This document shows positions 9,079 through 22,093 of a DNA stretch of 64,000 nt, piece by piece. Positions within the stretch are counted from its first letter, which is position 1. Each line of letters starts with the position of its first letter. The stretch comes from Pseudomonas asplenii (lineage in GTDB: Bacteria > Pseudomonadota > Gammaproteobacteria > Pseudomonadales > Pseudomonadaceae), in the NCBI RefSeq assembly GCF_001293465.1, contig NZ_JSYZ01000004.1, forward strand, positions 62,001-126,000, written 5' to 3'. The notes beneath the pieces were generated by a model. It was not told the DNA's origin, did not search any database, and worked only from the letters and a program-made list of their open reading frames with translations. The translations under genes were made by a program, and so were the position numbers.

Positions 9079-9233
9079 ATCCCTGGTCCTGGAAGTAAAA
9101 AAACGCGCTGATTCTACCCTGTCGCCAAGGTTTCAACATGAGCGATTTTCATGGAAAAGCCCAACATGCTCTCAAACCGTACAGCTTTGCTATCATCGCG
9201 GCTCTTTTTGTATCCGTCTTTCCAGGTAGTCCC

Positions 9234-12944
<3,711 letters not shown>

Positions 12945-13091
12945 CGCGGTCCGCGGGCAAGCCCGGCTCAGTTGCTGTCAACCACACCTGATCGCCCCCA
13001 CGTTCGCGCATGGGAAGGTCTCACCGCACGCCCGGCGACCACCGCGGAAATTGTCTATGCTCTCCACACACAGACCTGTGTGGAGGGCTTT

Positions 13092-13310
13092 ATGGACGAC
13101 CCTATCAATAACAAGCCACCGACCTTCTGGCAGATGCTGCACAGTGTGATGGCGGCGGCGTTCGGCGTGCAGAGCGGGAAAAACCGCGCCCGCGACTTCA
13201 CCCACGGCAAGCCCAGCCATTTCGTGATCCTGGGCATCCTGTTCACCGCCGTGTTCGCCTTGACCCTGCTGGGTATCGTCAAGCTGGTGTTGCACTTCGC
13301 CGGCGCCTGA
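13092..13310 (+). CDS. DUF2970 small membrane protein
   Basis: A 72-aa protein, MDDPINNKPPTFWQMLHSVM followed by AAAFGVQS and a basic stretch, then one C-terminal transmembrane helix (FVILGILFTAVFALTLLGIVKLVLHF). This is the DUF2970 pattern; function is unknown. The start is the ATG at 13092 preceded by GGAGGG. It sits just after metH as in other pseudomonads (from memory). Confidence 0.85.
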   Translation: MDDPINNKPPTFWQMLHSVMAAAFGVQSGKNRARDFTHGKPSHFVILGILFTAVFALTLLGIVKLVLHFAGA

Positions 13311-13327
13311 TGCGCACGAGACTTCGC

Positions 13328-13355
13328 GGCTCCCCGCTCCTTCGGGGAACCGCGT
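13328..13355. terminator. Hairpin after the DUF2970 gene
   Basis: GCGGCTCCCC and GGGGAACCGC pair with one mismatch around a CTCCTT-type loop. There is no long T run, so it may be a weak terminator or a processing stem between the convergent small genes. Confidence 0.45.
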
Positions 13356-13456
13356 GCTGCTGCATCCGACTACACCCCTTTCATTCCTGAGCCCCACAAC
13401 GGACTGCACACAGACCCGGGAACGACCTTCAGTTCAGGCCAGGCCAAACGGCCCGA

Positions 13457-13570
13457 TCACTGATGACTGACCCAGAACACCGCCGTGACCACCACCAGGA
13501 TGATCAGGAACAGGATGGCCCAGGCATCGACCGCGCTGTCGCTTTTCCTTGTCTTGGTTGGATTGCTCAT
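13457..13570 (-). CDS. 37-aa single-helix membrane peptide
   Basis: A short frame on the minus strand that encodes MSNPTKTRKSDSAVDAW then AILFLIILVVVTAVFWVSHQ. It has a basic N-terminus, one transmembrane helix and an abrupt stop. GAGGCGATGCG lies upstream of the ATG at 13570 as a possible ribosome site. The charge and hydrophobicity layout is not random. I recall similar small hypotheticals at this position in other pseudomonads, but that is unverified. Function is unknown. Confidence 0.6.
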   Translation of the reverse strand: MSNPTKTRKSDSAVDAWAILFLIILVVVTAVFWVSHQ

Positions 13571-13686
13571 CGCATCGCCTCTTGTAGATTTTGTCGGTGA
13601 TTGCTCGAAGACTCATCGACAGTTAAGACCACAATTGTCCCCACCACAACCAAGGGCTTTGCGGCTTCGCGGAGCATATCGATTTT

Positions 13687-13742
13687 GGTTATGTTCATAT
13701 TCAAAAACATCATTTTTGCACATAACCGCAAACTGCTATCTT
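13687..13742 (+). promoter_or_regulatory. cysI promoter region with GGTTATG...CATAACC inverted repeat
   Basis: Perfect 7-bp arms lie at 13687-13693 and 13721-13727, in AT-rich DNA, with a possible -10 TATCTT at 13737-13742. The position about 110-160 bp before the sulfite reductase start fits an activator site. CysB is the obvious candidate for a sulfur gene, but this is inference. Confidence 0.4.
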
Positions 13743-13848
13743 TCGCCGGCTCCCCCTGGGAGTGCGCGGCCGTGCGCGCGGAATTGTTCAGGTCTGGCGA
13801 CGGTGTCTTGCCCTCGACAGACCTATAAAGCCTGAAAACAGGATCAAT

Positions 13849-15507
13849 ATGTACGTATACGACGAGTACGATCAGCGAATCATCGAGGACCGCGTCAAGC
13901 AGTTCCGTGATCAGACCCGACGCTATCTGGCGGGCGAACTGAGCGAAGAAGAGTTCCGCCCCCTGCGCCTGCAAAATGGCCTCTACATCCAGCGCTTCGC
14001 GCCGATGCTGCGGGTCGCCGTGCCCTACGGCCAACTGAGTTCGCGCCAGACGCGGATGATGGCCAAGATCGCCCGCGACTATGACAAGGGCTACGCCCAC
14101 ATCAGTACCCGGCAGAATATCCAGTTCAACTGGCCGGCGCTGGAAGACGTTCCGGATATCCTCGAGGAACTCGCCACCGTGCAGATGCACGCGATCCAGA
14201 CCAGTGGCAACTGCCTGCGCAACGTCACCACCGACCAGTTCGCCGGCGTCGCCGCCGACGAGCTGATCGACCCGCGCCCCTGGTGCGAAATCGTCCGCCA
14301 GTGGACCACCTTCCACCCGGAATTCGCCTACCTGCCGCGCAAGTTCAAGATCGCCATCAACGGCTCGAGTTCCGACCGTGCGGCCATCGAAGTCCATGAT
14401 ATCGGCCTGGAAGCGGTGTACAACGCCGCCGGCGAGCTGGGCTTCCGGGTCCTGGTCGGCGGTGGCCTGGGCCGTACCCCGGTGGTCGGTGCCTTCATCA
14501 ACGAGTTCCTGCCGTGGCAGGACCTGCTGAGCTACCTCGACGCCATCCTGCGTGTGTACAACCGCTATGGCCGTCGTGACAACAAGTACAAGGCGCGGAT
14601 CAAGATCCTGGTCAAGGCCCTGACCCCGGAAGTCTTCGCCGAGAAGGTCGAGGCCGAGATGGTCCACCTGCGTGGCGGCCAGACCACCCTGACCGAAGCC
14701 GAAGTGCAGCGGATCGCCAAACACTTCGTCGGCCCCGACTACAAGGTGCTGCAAGACCAGGCTGCCGAACTGGCGGCACTGGACCAGCAGCACCCGGGCT
14801 TTGCCCGCTGGCGCGTGCGCAACACCCTCGCGCACAAGAAGCCGGGTTATGTCGCCGTGACCCTGTCGCTGAAGCCGACCGGCGTTGCCCCGGGCGATGT
14901 CACCGACAAGCAGTTCGACGCGATCTCCGATCTCGCCGACCGCTACAGCTTCGGCCAACTGCGCACCTCCCACGAGCAGAACATCATTCTCGCCGACGTC
15001 GAGCAGAGCAAGCTGTTCGAACTGTGGGGTGAACTGCGCGAATACGGTTTCGCCACGCCGAACATCGGCCTGCTGACCGATATCATCTGCTGCCCGGGCG
15101 GCGACTTCTGCTCCCTGGCGAACGCCAAGTCGATCCCGATCGCCGAGTCCATCCAACGCCGTTTCGACGACCTGGACTACCTGTTCGACATCGGCGAACT
15201 GGACCTGAACATCTCCGGCTGCATGAACGCCTGCGGCCACCACCACGTCGGCCATATCGGCATTCTCGGGGTGGACAAGAAAGGTGAAGAGTTCTACCAG
15301 GTTTCCCTCGGCGGCAGCGCCAGCCGCGACGCCAGCCTGGGCAAGATCCTCGGCCCGTCCTTCGCCCAGGACGACATGCCCGACGTGATCTCGAAGCTGA
15401 TCGACGTGTACGTGGAACAGCGTACCGAAGACGAGCGCTTCATCGACACCTACCAACGTATCGGCATCGACCTCTTCAAGGAACGCGTCTATGCAGCGAA
15501 TCATTAA
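13849..15507 (+). CDS. cysI: Sulfite reductase haemoprotein (CysI-type)
   Basis: A 552-aa nitrite/sulfite reductase. The siroheme/[4Fe-4S] ligands are C415 and C421 (CCPGGDFCSLANAK) and C458 and C462 (SGCMNACGHHH), with the spacing of E. coli CysI. The two ferredoxin-like half-domains are each present, the first including the RQNIQFNW sequence. It reduces sulfite to sulfide for cysteine synthesis. The start is the ATG at 13849 (MYVYDEYDQ). No cysJ flavoprotein is nearby, so the electron donor differs from the enteric enzyme. The DUF934 gene overlaps its 3' end by 17 bp. Confidence 0.95.
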   Translation: MYVYDEYDQRIIEDRVKQFRDQTRRYLAGELSEEEFRPLRLQNGLYIQRFAPMLRVAVPYGQLSSRQTRMMAKIARDYDKGYAHISTRQNIQFNWPALEDVPDILEELATVQMHAIQTSGNCLRNVTTDQFAGVAADELIDPRPWCEIVRQWTTFHPEFAYLPRKFKIAINGSSSDRAAIEVHDIGLEAVYNAAGELGFRVLVGGGLGRTPVVGAFINEFLPWQDLLSYLDAILRVYNRYGRRDNKYKARIKILVKALTPEVFAEKVEAEMVHLRGGQTTLTEAEVQRIAKHFVGPDYKVLQDQAAELAALDQQHPGFARWRVRNTLAHKKPGYVAVTLSLKPTGVAPGDVTDKQFDAISDLADRYSFGQLRTSHEQNIILADVEQSKLFELWGELREYGFATPNIGLLTDIICCPGGDFCSLANAKSIPIAESIQRRFDDLDYLFDIGELDLNISGCMNACGHHHVGHIGILGVDKKGEEFYQVSLGGSASRDASLGKILGPSFAQDDMPDVISKLIDVYVEQRTEDERFIDTYQRIGIDLFKERVYAANH

Positions 15508-15985
15508 GAACAACCAGGTGGTCGACGAGACCTGGCACCTGCTGCCCAAGGACGCGACCCTCGACGGCATCACCAACTGCGACGACCTGATCGTCCCGCT
15601 GGCCCTGTGGCGCGACCACGGCCATGCCCTCAAGGCCCGCGACGGCGGCCTGGGCGTGTGGCTGGACGCCGACGAGGAAGCCGAGGAGATCGGCGACGAC
15701 GTCAAGCACTTCCAGGTGATCGCCCTGAACTTCCCGGCCTTCACCGATGGGCGCAACTACTCCAACGCCCGCCTGCTGCGCGACCGCTACGGTTTCAAGG
15801 GTGAACTGCGGGCGATCGGCGACGTGCTGCGCGACCAGCTGTTCTACCTGCATCGCTGCGGGTTCGATGCCTTTGCCCTGCGTGCCGACAAGGACCCGTA
15901 TGAAGCCCTGGAAAGCCTCAAGGACTTCTCGGTGACCTACCAGGCCGCCACCGACGAACCGCTGCCGCTGTTCCGTCGTCGCTGA
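15491..15985 (+). CDS. DUF934 protein associated with sulfite reductase
   Basis: A 164-aa protein of the DUF934 family, recognised by NFPAFTDGRNYSNARLLRDRYGFKGELRAIGDVLRDQLFYLHRCGFDAF. Members are almost always encoded directly behind cysI in proteobacteria and are presumed to help sulfite reductase. The biochemical role is unknown. The start lies inside the cysI 3' end in another frame, indicating translational coupling. Confidence 0.92.
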   Translation: MQRIIKNNQVVDETWHLLPKDATLDGITNCDDLIVPLALWRDHGHALKARDGGLGVWLDADEEAEEIGDDVKHFQVIALNFPAFTDGRNYSNARLLRDRYGFKGELRAIGDVLRDQLFYLHRCGFDAFALRADKDPYEALESLKDFSVTYQAATDEPLPLFRRR

Positions 15986-15996
15986 AACGCCGTGGT

Positions 15997-16016
15997 CCGG
16001 GCTCGCCAGAGCCCGG
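15997..16016. terminator. GC-rich hairpin between DUF934 and the NEL gene
   Basis: CCGGGCTC and GAGCCCGG form a perfect 8-bp stem with a GCCA loop, 12 bp past the DUF934 stop and between convergent genes. No T-tract follows, so efficiency is uncertain. Confidence 0.5.
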
Positions 16017-16105
16017 GCCCGCTCGCCCCACGGCAAAAGCCGAAACGCTTGATCGATTTGAATGTTGCGGTGCTCTTATGGGCGATTTCCGGCCAAGCCC
16101 GGCGT

Positions 16106-19100
16106 CTACAATTGCCCCTGCGGCGTCCTTTGCAGTATCTCTCCGGTCAGTTTCTCCAGTTCCCTGCCCTGCTCTTCACGCCAGGCCTTGAGCTGGTCGC
16201 CCATCTGCGCCTCCAGTTCGATATCGATGAATTCATGCCACGCCGGGTCCTGGCGACTGGTACGCCGGGCATCGAGCGCCTGCACCACCGCCTGGTGCCG
16301 GCTGTTGATCGCCTCGAAGCGCTCGGGATAGCGGGCCTTGAGATGGTCACTCCAGAACTCGCGCGCGGCCATCGAGCGGAGGTAGTCCGGGCTCTTCTCC
16401 CGTTCGAGCACCTTGAGATAGGCGGCATCCAGCGCCGGCTGCGGCACCCCGGCCAACTCGGTGAAGGTCATATGGGCGGGCTGTCCCGGCAGGCCGAGTC
16501 GGCTGGCCAGGCCGATCCGGTAGGCCAGCCGGACTTCCAGCGGGTCGACATGGACGCCCGGTTTCTGCAGGCGTGCCTCGACATCGACCTGCGCCAGGGC
16601 CTCGATCTCGTCCAGGCGCCACAGTCCCCTGGCCAGTTTCAGCAGGTTCGTCTCGGTGAGCGTCGGGCTGTCGCCAGCCATGACCCTGGCCTGGAAGACC
16701 AGGGTACGCACCTCCATGTCACTGAAGATCAGTTCCGCACCGTCGGAACAGGTCTGTGGCTGGGACGCGGTAACGAACAGCTCCTCGCGCAGATCGGTGT
16801 ACTGGCTGGCCGCATCCAGCACCTGCCAGACCCGCCTGCTCAGGGCCTCACGCGCCTCGCGGTACTCGGCCGTGGCCGTCAGGTCGGCCAGCAGGCGGAA
16901 GAAATCCCCCGCGCCCTGCTCGCGGAACAGGGCTCGCCATTGCTGCTCTTTCAACATCTTCTGCCCCCGGGACAAGCCCACGGTCCAGCGGTCGTAGGCC
17001 TGCAGAGAGGGCGTCCGGTGAATGGCGTGGACGCGGCGCCTGGCCGGCGTATCGACGCCGAAGTTGATCCCGGTCTGCTGTTCGTAACGCTGCAGGCGCT
17101 CCATCTGCCCGGTCGACAGCCGCGGGTTGTCGTGCAGATGAATCACCCGGTTGATGGCGACCGGATTGGCGTAGACCGACTCGGGAATCGTCACGATCAG
17201 GTTGTCGCGCAGGTCCAGCATCTGCAAGCGGTGCAACAGGCCCAGGCCCGTGGGCCACTCCTCGATGTGGGTATGGCGCAACAGCAGGTGTTCCAACGCG
17301 GGCATGCCGCTGACATCCGGGGGCAATACCAGCGGATTGTCCGAGAGGTTCAGGAACTTGAGCCTGGTCAACCCGGCAAGGACACTGCGGGCCTGGGTAT
17401 TCATCACGATCTGGTTGCCTGGCAGATGCAGATGCACCAGTTCGGACATTTCCGCCAACGCTGCCGGCAAGCCATCGAGGTGATTGAACCCCATCGACAA
17501 CCAGCGCAACTGCCGAAAGTTCGTCAGAAACGACAGCTCGCTACTGCTGAGGCCCATGTCGTTCATGAACAGAAACCCCACATGACTGAAATCGGCGGTG
17601 AGCGGCGGCAGGTCGCCGACGCGCATGCCCAGCAGGTCCAACTCATGGAAATGGCGTCCGCCCAGCAGGTTGCGTGGTGACTGCCGCCGCCAGCAGGCCA
17701 GGATCGCCTCGGCCACCCGTTGCTTGTTATCGGTGACCACGGGCGCCACCTGCAGGCTGCCGCGCACCCGGCGCCAGGTCTGGCGCTGTACCCAGCGGTC
17801 CAGTGTGGCGGACAAGGCTTCATATTCCTCGCGCCGCCGCTCGAGCTCGATCAGGCAGGCCGGTTCGGAAAGATCGAGCGACGTGATGAACGTTCTCACT
17901 TCATCGGCGGAAAAACCCGGGTACAGGTCCCGTACCCGCTGGCTCAGGCGTTCGGAGTGACCGACAACGGCACCAACGTCGCTCAGCGGGTAGCCGATAC
18001 GTCCCGAGGCCAGGCGCATCGGCGGCTTGAAGTGCTGACTGTACGGCGCCAGGCCCAGGATGCGCTGGCCGCTCTGCGAATCGACGGTGACCCGGCGGAC
18101 AATCTGGTCCCGAAGCCAGGTGCCATTGACCGTCGCTCCAGAGCCGAGGCTCTCGCGCGCCGATTGCGGCAAGGCCAGCGCCAGGGCGTCGAAGATATCC
18201 TGTGCCGTCCCCAGGATCAGCCCTTCGCCATCGAGGGCCGTGTATTGGTGACCGACCTTGAGCAGCACACGAAGGGTCGTGGCCTGCGCCGCGCCCACGG
18301 CCTCGACCGCCTCACTGATGATCCGCTGCCGGCGTAGCTCCAGGCGCAGGTTCTTCGGCCAACCGGGCAGCAATTCAAGAGCATGCAACGCCAGGCGATC
18401 GGCCTGGGGCTCTTCATTGCTGGCCAGATACCAGCTTTCACAGACCCGATTGAGCCTGAGCTGCTTGAGGTACCAGCGAATCTCCTCGACCAGACGCAAC
18501 GGAATCCGTTCGCCCATCTGCTCCAGCTCGGCACCGCTGGCCTGGCTGATCAGTTCCTCGGCGACGCTCCTGGGCAGCCCGGGAAAACTGTCGAGCATGC
18601 GCCTTTCGAGCGCGTTGTCGGTCATTTCGCTGACCTCATACAAGGTATCGAACAACCACTGCCGACGCTGGGCCGCGGCCTGTCGAAGGCGTAACGCCAG
18701 TACCCTGGCACGTTCGGCCCGGTCCGGCAGGGTGCTGCCCAGCAGCTCCAGGCGTTCGGTTTCGCTCAGCATGCCCAGGGACAGGTTCAGCGTATCGCCC
18801 GACTTGAGTTGCGATTCGCTGACCTGCAACGACGAGAATTGCTCCGACGTGCGCAGGCCGTACTCTTGCAGTATGTCGCCCTCGGCATTGAACAGATGGA
18901 TAACATGGTTTTCCGGCCAACCCGGCAGTGATGTCAATAGCCGGAGCTGCATATCGCCCTGCTCCAGGGTCCGTATCCGGGCACCCGGCGCATCGGCGAT
19001 GAACTGCTCGATGGCCTGGTCGATTCGGAAACGCTTGAGGGTATCGAGCAACAACGCTGGCGGGCGCTGGTTGTCCACCAGGCTGCGGCGCAGGGCGGGC

Positions 19101-20935
19101 ACCTCGCGGCCGTGCAACTGCCGGACCTGCTGCAGGATCCGCTCGCCCAGCCCGGCAACCGGCCGCCCCAGGCGCTGGAACAGTTGCATCACCGACCACT
19201 GCGCCGGCCGTGCATGCAGTGTCTGCCAGGTACCCATGCCATTGTGCCGCAGGGCCGGGGAATGGAAGGCCTCACCGCCTGGATGTTCGATTCGCCAGCA
19301 CAGGCGCTGGCGGTCATAGCCCACCACGTAGAGCTTGCCCTCCAGGGGCAGGTAATGATTGCCCTCGAACGGATAGAGCCCGGTTTCGTCGGGCATCGTG
19401 CCCTCCGGCAGCCGGATGCCCCGCTCGTAGGGCGCCAGGTCGGGGTTCCACAAGCGGGTGCGTCCGCCGACCTCGACCGGAATCAGCGAGTCGACCAGAG
19501 GTGATACCTTGATCGACTTGAACAGCGCCCGGCCACCACCGATGACCAGTGCTCCGGCCGCGAACAGCGCGACATTCTCCGCCACATCCATCAGGTAACC
19601 GAGGGCTTCGTGCCTTTGCCCCAGGTGCCAGGCCTCCAGCCCGTTATAGACGTCCGTGACCAGTTGCACCACGGTCGCCGCCAGGATCACCTCGCCGATC
19701 ACCGGCACGAACGACAGGGCCAGGGTCAGCAGGCTCAGCCCGGCCTGGAGGTAGGCATCCAGCCTGGCCTGTCGCACCCGGGCATCGACATCGGCCGTGG
19801 CCACCACCAACTGCCGTGCATGAGCCTTGATCTGCTGGTAGCGCTGCTGCTGCAGGCTCTCGAACAGGTCACCCTCGATCGGGATTTCACTCAATGTTAC
19901 GTGGCGCGGCAGGATGCCCATCGGCGGCCGACCGTAGCGCCTGAGCGCGATTCGACCGTGGATGGTGGCGAGGAAACGCAAGCGTTGCTCCTCGGCGATG
20001 AAACGGCTGAAAAAACGCCGGTAGTCGGGGGACTGCAGCTTGAGGGCCAGGTCCTGCTCAAGGGAGAAGAAGCTGCTGTAGCGCTTGAGGGGCGCCTGGG
20101 GATCCCCCGGAATATAGGCGATGCAAGGGGCGACCGTGTCACTCGAGAGTTGCGCCCCGATCACTACCCAGCCGAAGGACTCGATGTCGAACAGGTTCAT
20201 CCGGCTGCAATGAACCCTGGCCCCTTCCAGCTTCAGGTCGGTTTCTCCGTTGGCCAGGCGTATCAACAGATCATGCACCGACGAGGTGATCGCCCCTTTC
20301 ATGCAGGCGATATCGGCGCTGACCCTCAGCGCACGCTTGTCATAGTCGAGAAAACGCCGATTGACCGAGCCCGGAGCGCGGTCGGCGGGTTTGAAGACAT
20401 CGTCGATATGCGCCTGGTAATGCCTGCCGAGATCCAGGCCGCGGCAGATTCCGGCGAAGATCTCCGGCGCGAGCACCGTTCGCCGGCCGGGTATGCGGCC
20501 GGGCAGCCTGATGATACCCCTGCCCCTGAGCGCGCCCGGCTCGGTCTCGCCAGCCTCGAAATTCTGCAGGGCGGCGCCCAGCAGCGTCTGGCGCTGTACG
20601 AAGGAATAGAGCCTGCTTTCGAAGATACTCAGCAGGTAGGTCGCGTCGATCCTGATGAACTCGGTGCGATCCACCTCCAGGGCGGTATTGAGATGCTTCT
20701 CCAGGGCCGTGAGCAATAGCGGTCGGCAGAACTGCTCGATACCCTGCAACTGTGCGAGGATCTGTTGCACTTCATGCCTGGAGGTTTCCAGCGCCAGCAG
20801 GTGCTCGCGAAACGACTGGCGCATGGCCGCACCGGCCTGGTACAGCCAACCGGGTATCTTTTCCCTGACCGTATCGAAATGCACCCCCAACTCTGCCGGC
20901 GCAGCACTGTCGACCGTGGAACCTGTTTCTGCCAT
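16106..20935 (-). CDS. Giant dermonecrotic-toxin-like / LRR / NEL E3 ubiquitin ligase protein
   Basis: A 1609-aa protein with no signal peptide. Residues about 150-390 resemble the dermonecrotic-toxin-like N-terminal family (FAGICRGLDLGRHYQAHIDDVF). Hydrophobic stretches lie at about 396-425 and 455-470. Leucine-rich repeats span about 1089-1270 (e.g. LRWLSMGFNHLDGLPAALAE, LKFLNLSDNPLVLPP). The C-terminus (about 1290-1580) fits an IpaH/SspH NEL domain. The expected CxD catalytic motif is present as C1396-S-D1398 in TCSDGAELIF, preceded by the helical LREELF region. NEL enzymes are effectors that ubiquitinate eukaryotic host proteins through a Cys intermediate. No secretion genes, chaperone or immunity gene adjoin it. 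The start is the ATG at 20935 with AGGA upstream. Confidence 0.85.
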   Translation of the reverse strand: MAETGSTVDSAAPAELGVHFDTVREKIPGWLYQAGAAMRQSFREHLLALETSRHEVQQILAQLQGIEQFCRPLLLTALEKHLNTALEVDRTEFIRIDATYLLSIFESRLYSFVQRQTLLGAALQNFEAGETEPGALRGRGIIRLPGRIPGRRTVLAPEIFAGICRGLDLGRHYQAHIDDVFKPADRAPGSVNRRFLDYDKRALRVSADIACMKGAITSSVHDLLIRLANGETDLKLEGARVHCSRMNLFDIESFGWVVIGAQLSSDTVAPCIAYIPGDPQAPLKRYSSFFSLEQDLALKLQSPDYRRFFSRFIAEEQRLRFLATIHGRIALRRYGRPPMGILPRHVTLSEIPIEGDLFESLQQQRYQQIKAHARQLVVATADVDARVRQARLDAYLQAGLSLLTLALSFVPVIGEVILAATVVQLVTDVYNGLEAWHLGQRHEALGYLMDVAENVALFAAGALVIGGGRALFKSIKVSPLVDSLIPVEVGGRTRLWNPDLAPYERGIRLPEGTMPDETGLYPFEGNHYLPLEGKLYVVGYDRQRLCWRIEHPGGEAFHSPALRHNGMGTWQTLHARPAQWSVMQLFQRLGRPVAGLGERILQQVRQLHGREVPALRRSLVDNQRPPALLLDTLKRFRIDQAIEQFIADAPGARIRTLEQGDMQLRLLTSLPGWPENHVIHLFNAEGDILQEYGLRTSEQFSSLQVSESQLKSGDTLNLSLGMLSETERLELLGSTLPDRAERARVLALRLRQAAAQRRQWLFDTLYEVSEMTDNALERRMLDSFPGLPRSVAEELISQASGAELEQMGERIPLRLVEEIRWYLKQLRLNRVCESWYLASNEEPQADRLALHALELLPGWPKNLRLELRRQRIISEAVEAVGAAQATTLRVLLKVGHQYTALDGEGLILGTAQDIFDALALALPQSARESLGSGATVNGTWLRDQIVRRVTVDSQSGQRILGLAPYSQHFKPPMRLASGRIGYPLSDVGAVVGHSERLSQRVRDLYPGFSADEVRTFITSLDLSEPACLIELERRREEYEALSATLDRWVQRQTWRRVRGSLQVAPVVTDNKQRVAEAILACWRRQSPRNLLGGRHFHELDLLGMRVGDLPPLTADFSHVGFLFMNDMGLSSSELSFLTNFRQLRWLSMGFNHLDGLPAALAEMSELVHLHLPGNQIVMNTQARSVLAGLTRLKFLNLSDNPLVLPPDVSGMPALEHLLLRHTHIEEWPTGLGLLHRLQMLDLRDNLIVTIPESVYANPVAINRVIHLHDNPRLSTGQMERLQRYEQQTGINFGVDTPARRRVHAIHRTPSLQAYDRWTVGLSRGQKMLKEQQWRALFREQGAGDFFRLLADLTATAEYREAREALSRRVWQVLDAASQYTDLREELFVTASQPQTCSDGAELIFSDMEVRTLVFQARVMAGDSPTLTETNLLKLARGLWRLDEIEALAQVDVEARLQKPGVHVDPLEVRLAYRIGLASRLGLPGQPAHMTFTELAGVPQPALDAAYLKVLEREKSPDYLRSMAAREFWSDHLKARYPERFEAINSRHQAVVQALDARRTSRQDPAWHEFIDIELEAQMGDQLKAWREEQGRELEKLTGEILQRTPQGQL

Positions 20936-21013
20936 GAGCCTCGTCCTGAAAATCCATTGAAGGTTCCAGCGTATTGACGGGGCGACGACAGGGAGGGGTA
21001 TTTATCGCTGGCC

Positions 21014-21051
21014 CCCTGGCCGCTGGCGACAGGAGGCGCCAGCGGCCAGGG
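21014..21051. terminator. Perfect 15-bp hairpin between sohB and the NEL gene
   Basis: Arms CCCTGGCCGCTGGCG (21014-21028) and CGCCAGCGGCCAGGG (21037-21051) form a perfect 15-bp stem with an 8-nt loop, 10 bp past the sohB stop on the minus strand. There is no T-tract. It probably ends or protects the sohB transcript and insulates the NEL gene. Confidence 0.6.
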
Positions 21052-21061
21052 AGCGGAGGGG

Positions 21062-22093
21062 TTACCAGAAACGCTGGCGGGTCAGGCGATTCCAGCCGTT
21101 GAGCAGCACCCGCTCGAACGAGGCGCTGGCGGCCAGGCCGACACGCTCCTGCAGGCTCTTGCGCTCGGCATAGTGCAGATGGAACAGTTCGGCGCTCTTG
21201 GCGCGTTCGGCCAGGTATTCGTCACTGGTGCGCAGTTCGTCGACCAGTTGCTTGTCCAGCGCGGCAATGCCCAGCCAGACCTCGCCGGTGGCCACGTCGT
21301 CGATCGCCAGTTGCGGGCGATAACGGGCGACGAAGTTCTTGAACAGTTGATGGGTGATGTCCAGATCCTGCTGGAACTTCTCCCGGCCCTTGTCGGTGTT
21401 CTCGCCGAACACCGTCAGGGTGCGCTTGTATTCGCCAGCGGTCAGCACCTCGAAGTCGATGTCGTGCTTCTTCAGCAGCTTGTTGACGTTGGGCAGTTGC
21501 GCCACCACGCCGATGGAACCGAGGACGGCGAACGGCGCGCTGATGATCTTGTCGCCAATGCACGCCATCATGTAGCCACCACTGGCCGCCACCTTGTCGA
21601 TGCACACGGTCAGGGGCACCCCGGCCTGGCGGATACGCGCCAGTTGCGAGGAGGCCAGGCCGTAGCTGTGGACCATGCCGCCGCCGCTTTCCAGGCGCAG
21701 CACCACTTCGTCCTTCGGCGTGGCCAGGCTGAGCAACGCGGTGATTTCATGGCGCAGGCTCTCGGTGGCACTGGCTTTGACGTCACCCTCGAAGTCCAGC
21801 ACGAATACCCGGGACTTGGCCTGGGGCTGTTTCTTCTGTTTCTTCTGTTTCTTGTCGTCCTTGCCCTGTTCCTTGCGCAGCGCCTTGAGCTGCTCCTTGT
21901 CCAGCAGTGTCTGCTCCAGGCGTTCGCGCAGGCCCTTGTAGAATTCGTTCAGCTTGCTGACCTGCAACTGGCCCGCGGACCGGCGCCGGCCCTTGCTGCG
22001 CAACGAAGCCGCGACCACCAGCACCACGATGATCGCGATGACCAGGGTGACGGTCTTGGCCAGAAAACTGGCGTATTCGGAGAGAAACTCCAC
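21062..22093 (-). CDS. sohB: Inner-membrane S49 peptidase SohB
   Basis: A 343-aa protein. It has an N-terminal transmembrane helix (about residues 13-32), then a charged linker rich in KKQ (about 77-92), then the S49 protease domain. The catalytic Ser is S171 (KVAASGGYMMA) and the general-base Lys is K223 (GEYKRTLTVFGE), the Ser-Lys dyad of the SppA/SohB family. The catalytic domain faces the periplasm in E. coli. Family length is normal. It is divergent from the histidine phosphatase gene. Confidence 0.95.
   Translation of the reverse strand: MEFLSEYASFLAKTVTLVIAIIVVLVVAASLRSKGRRRSAGQLQVSKLNEFYKGLRERLEQTLLDKEQLKALRKEQGKDDKKQKKQKKQPQAKSRVFVLDFEGDVKASATESLRHEITALLSLATPKDEVVLRLESGGGMVHSYGLASSQLARIRQAGVPLTVCIDKVAASGGYMMACIGDKIISAPFAVLGSIGVVAQLPNVNKLLKKHDIDFEVLTAGEYKRTLTVFGENTDKGREKFQQDLDITHQLFKNFVARYRPQLAIDDVATGEVWLGIAALDKQLVDELRTSDEYLAERAKSAELFHLHYAERKSLQERVGLAASASFERVLLNGWNRLTRQRFW

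Noticed and set aside
13567..15756. 729-codon open frame antisense to cysI and DUF934
   Set aside because: A shadow of two well-identified genes, with no ribosome site or recognisable domain.
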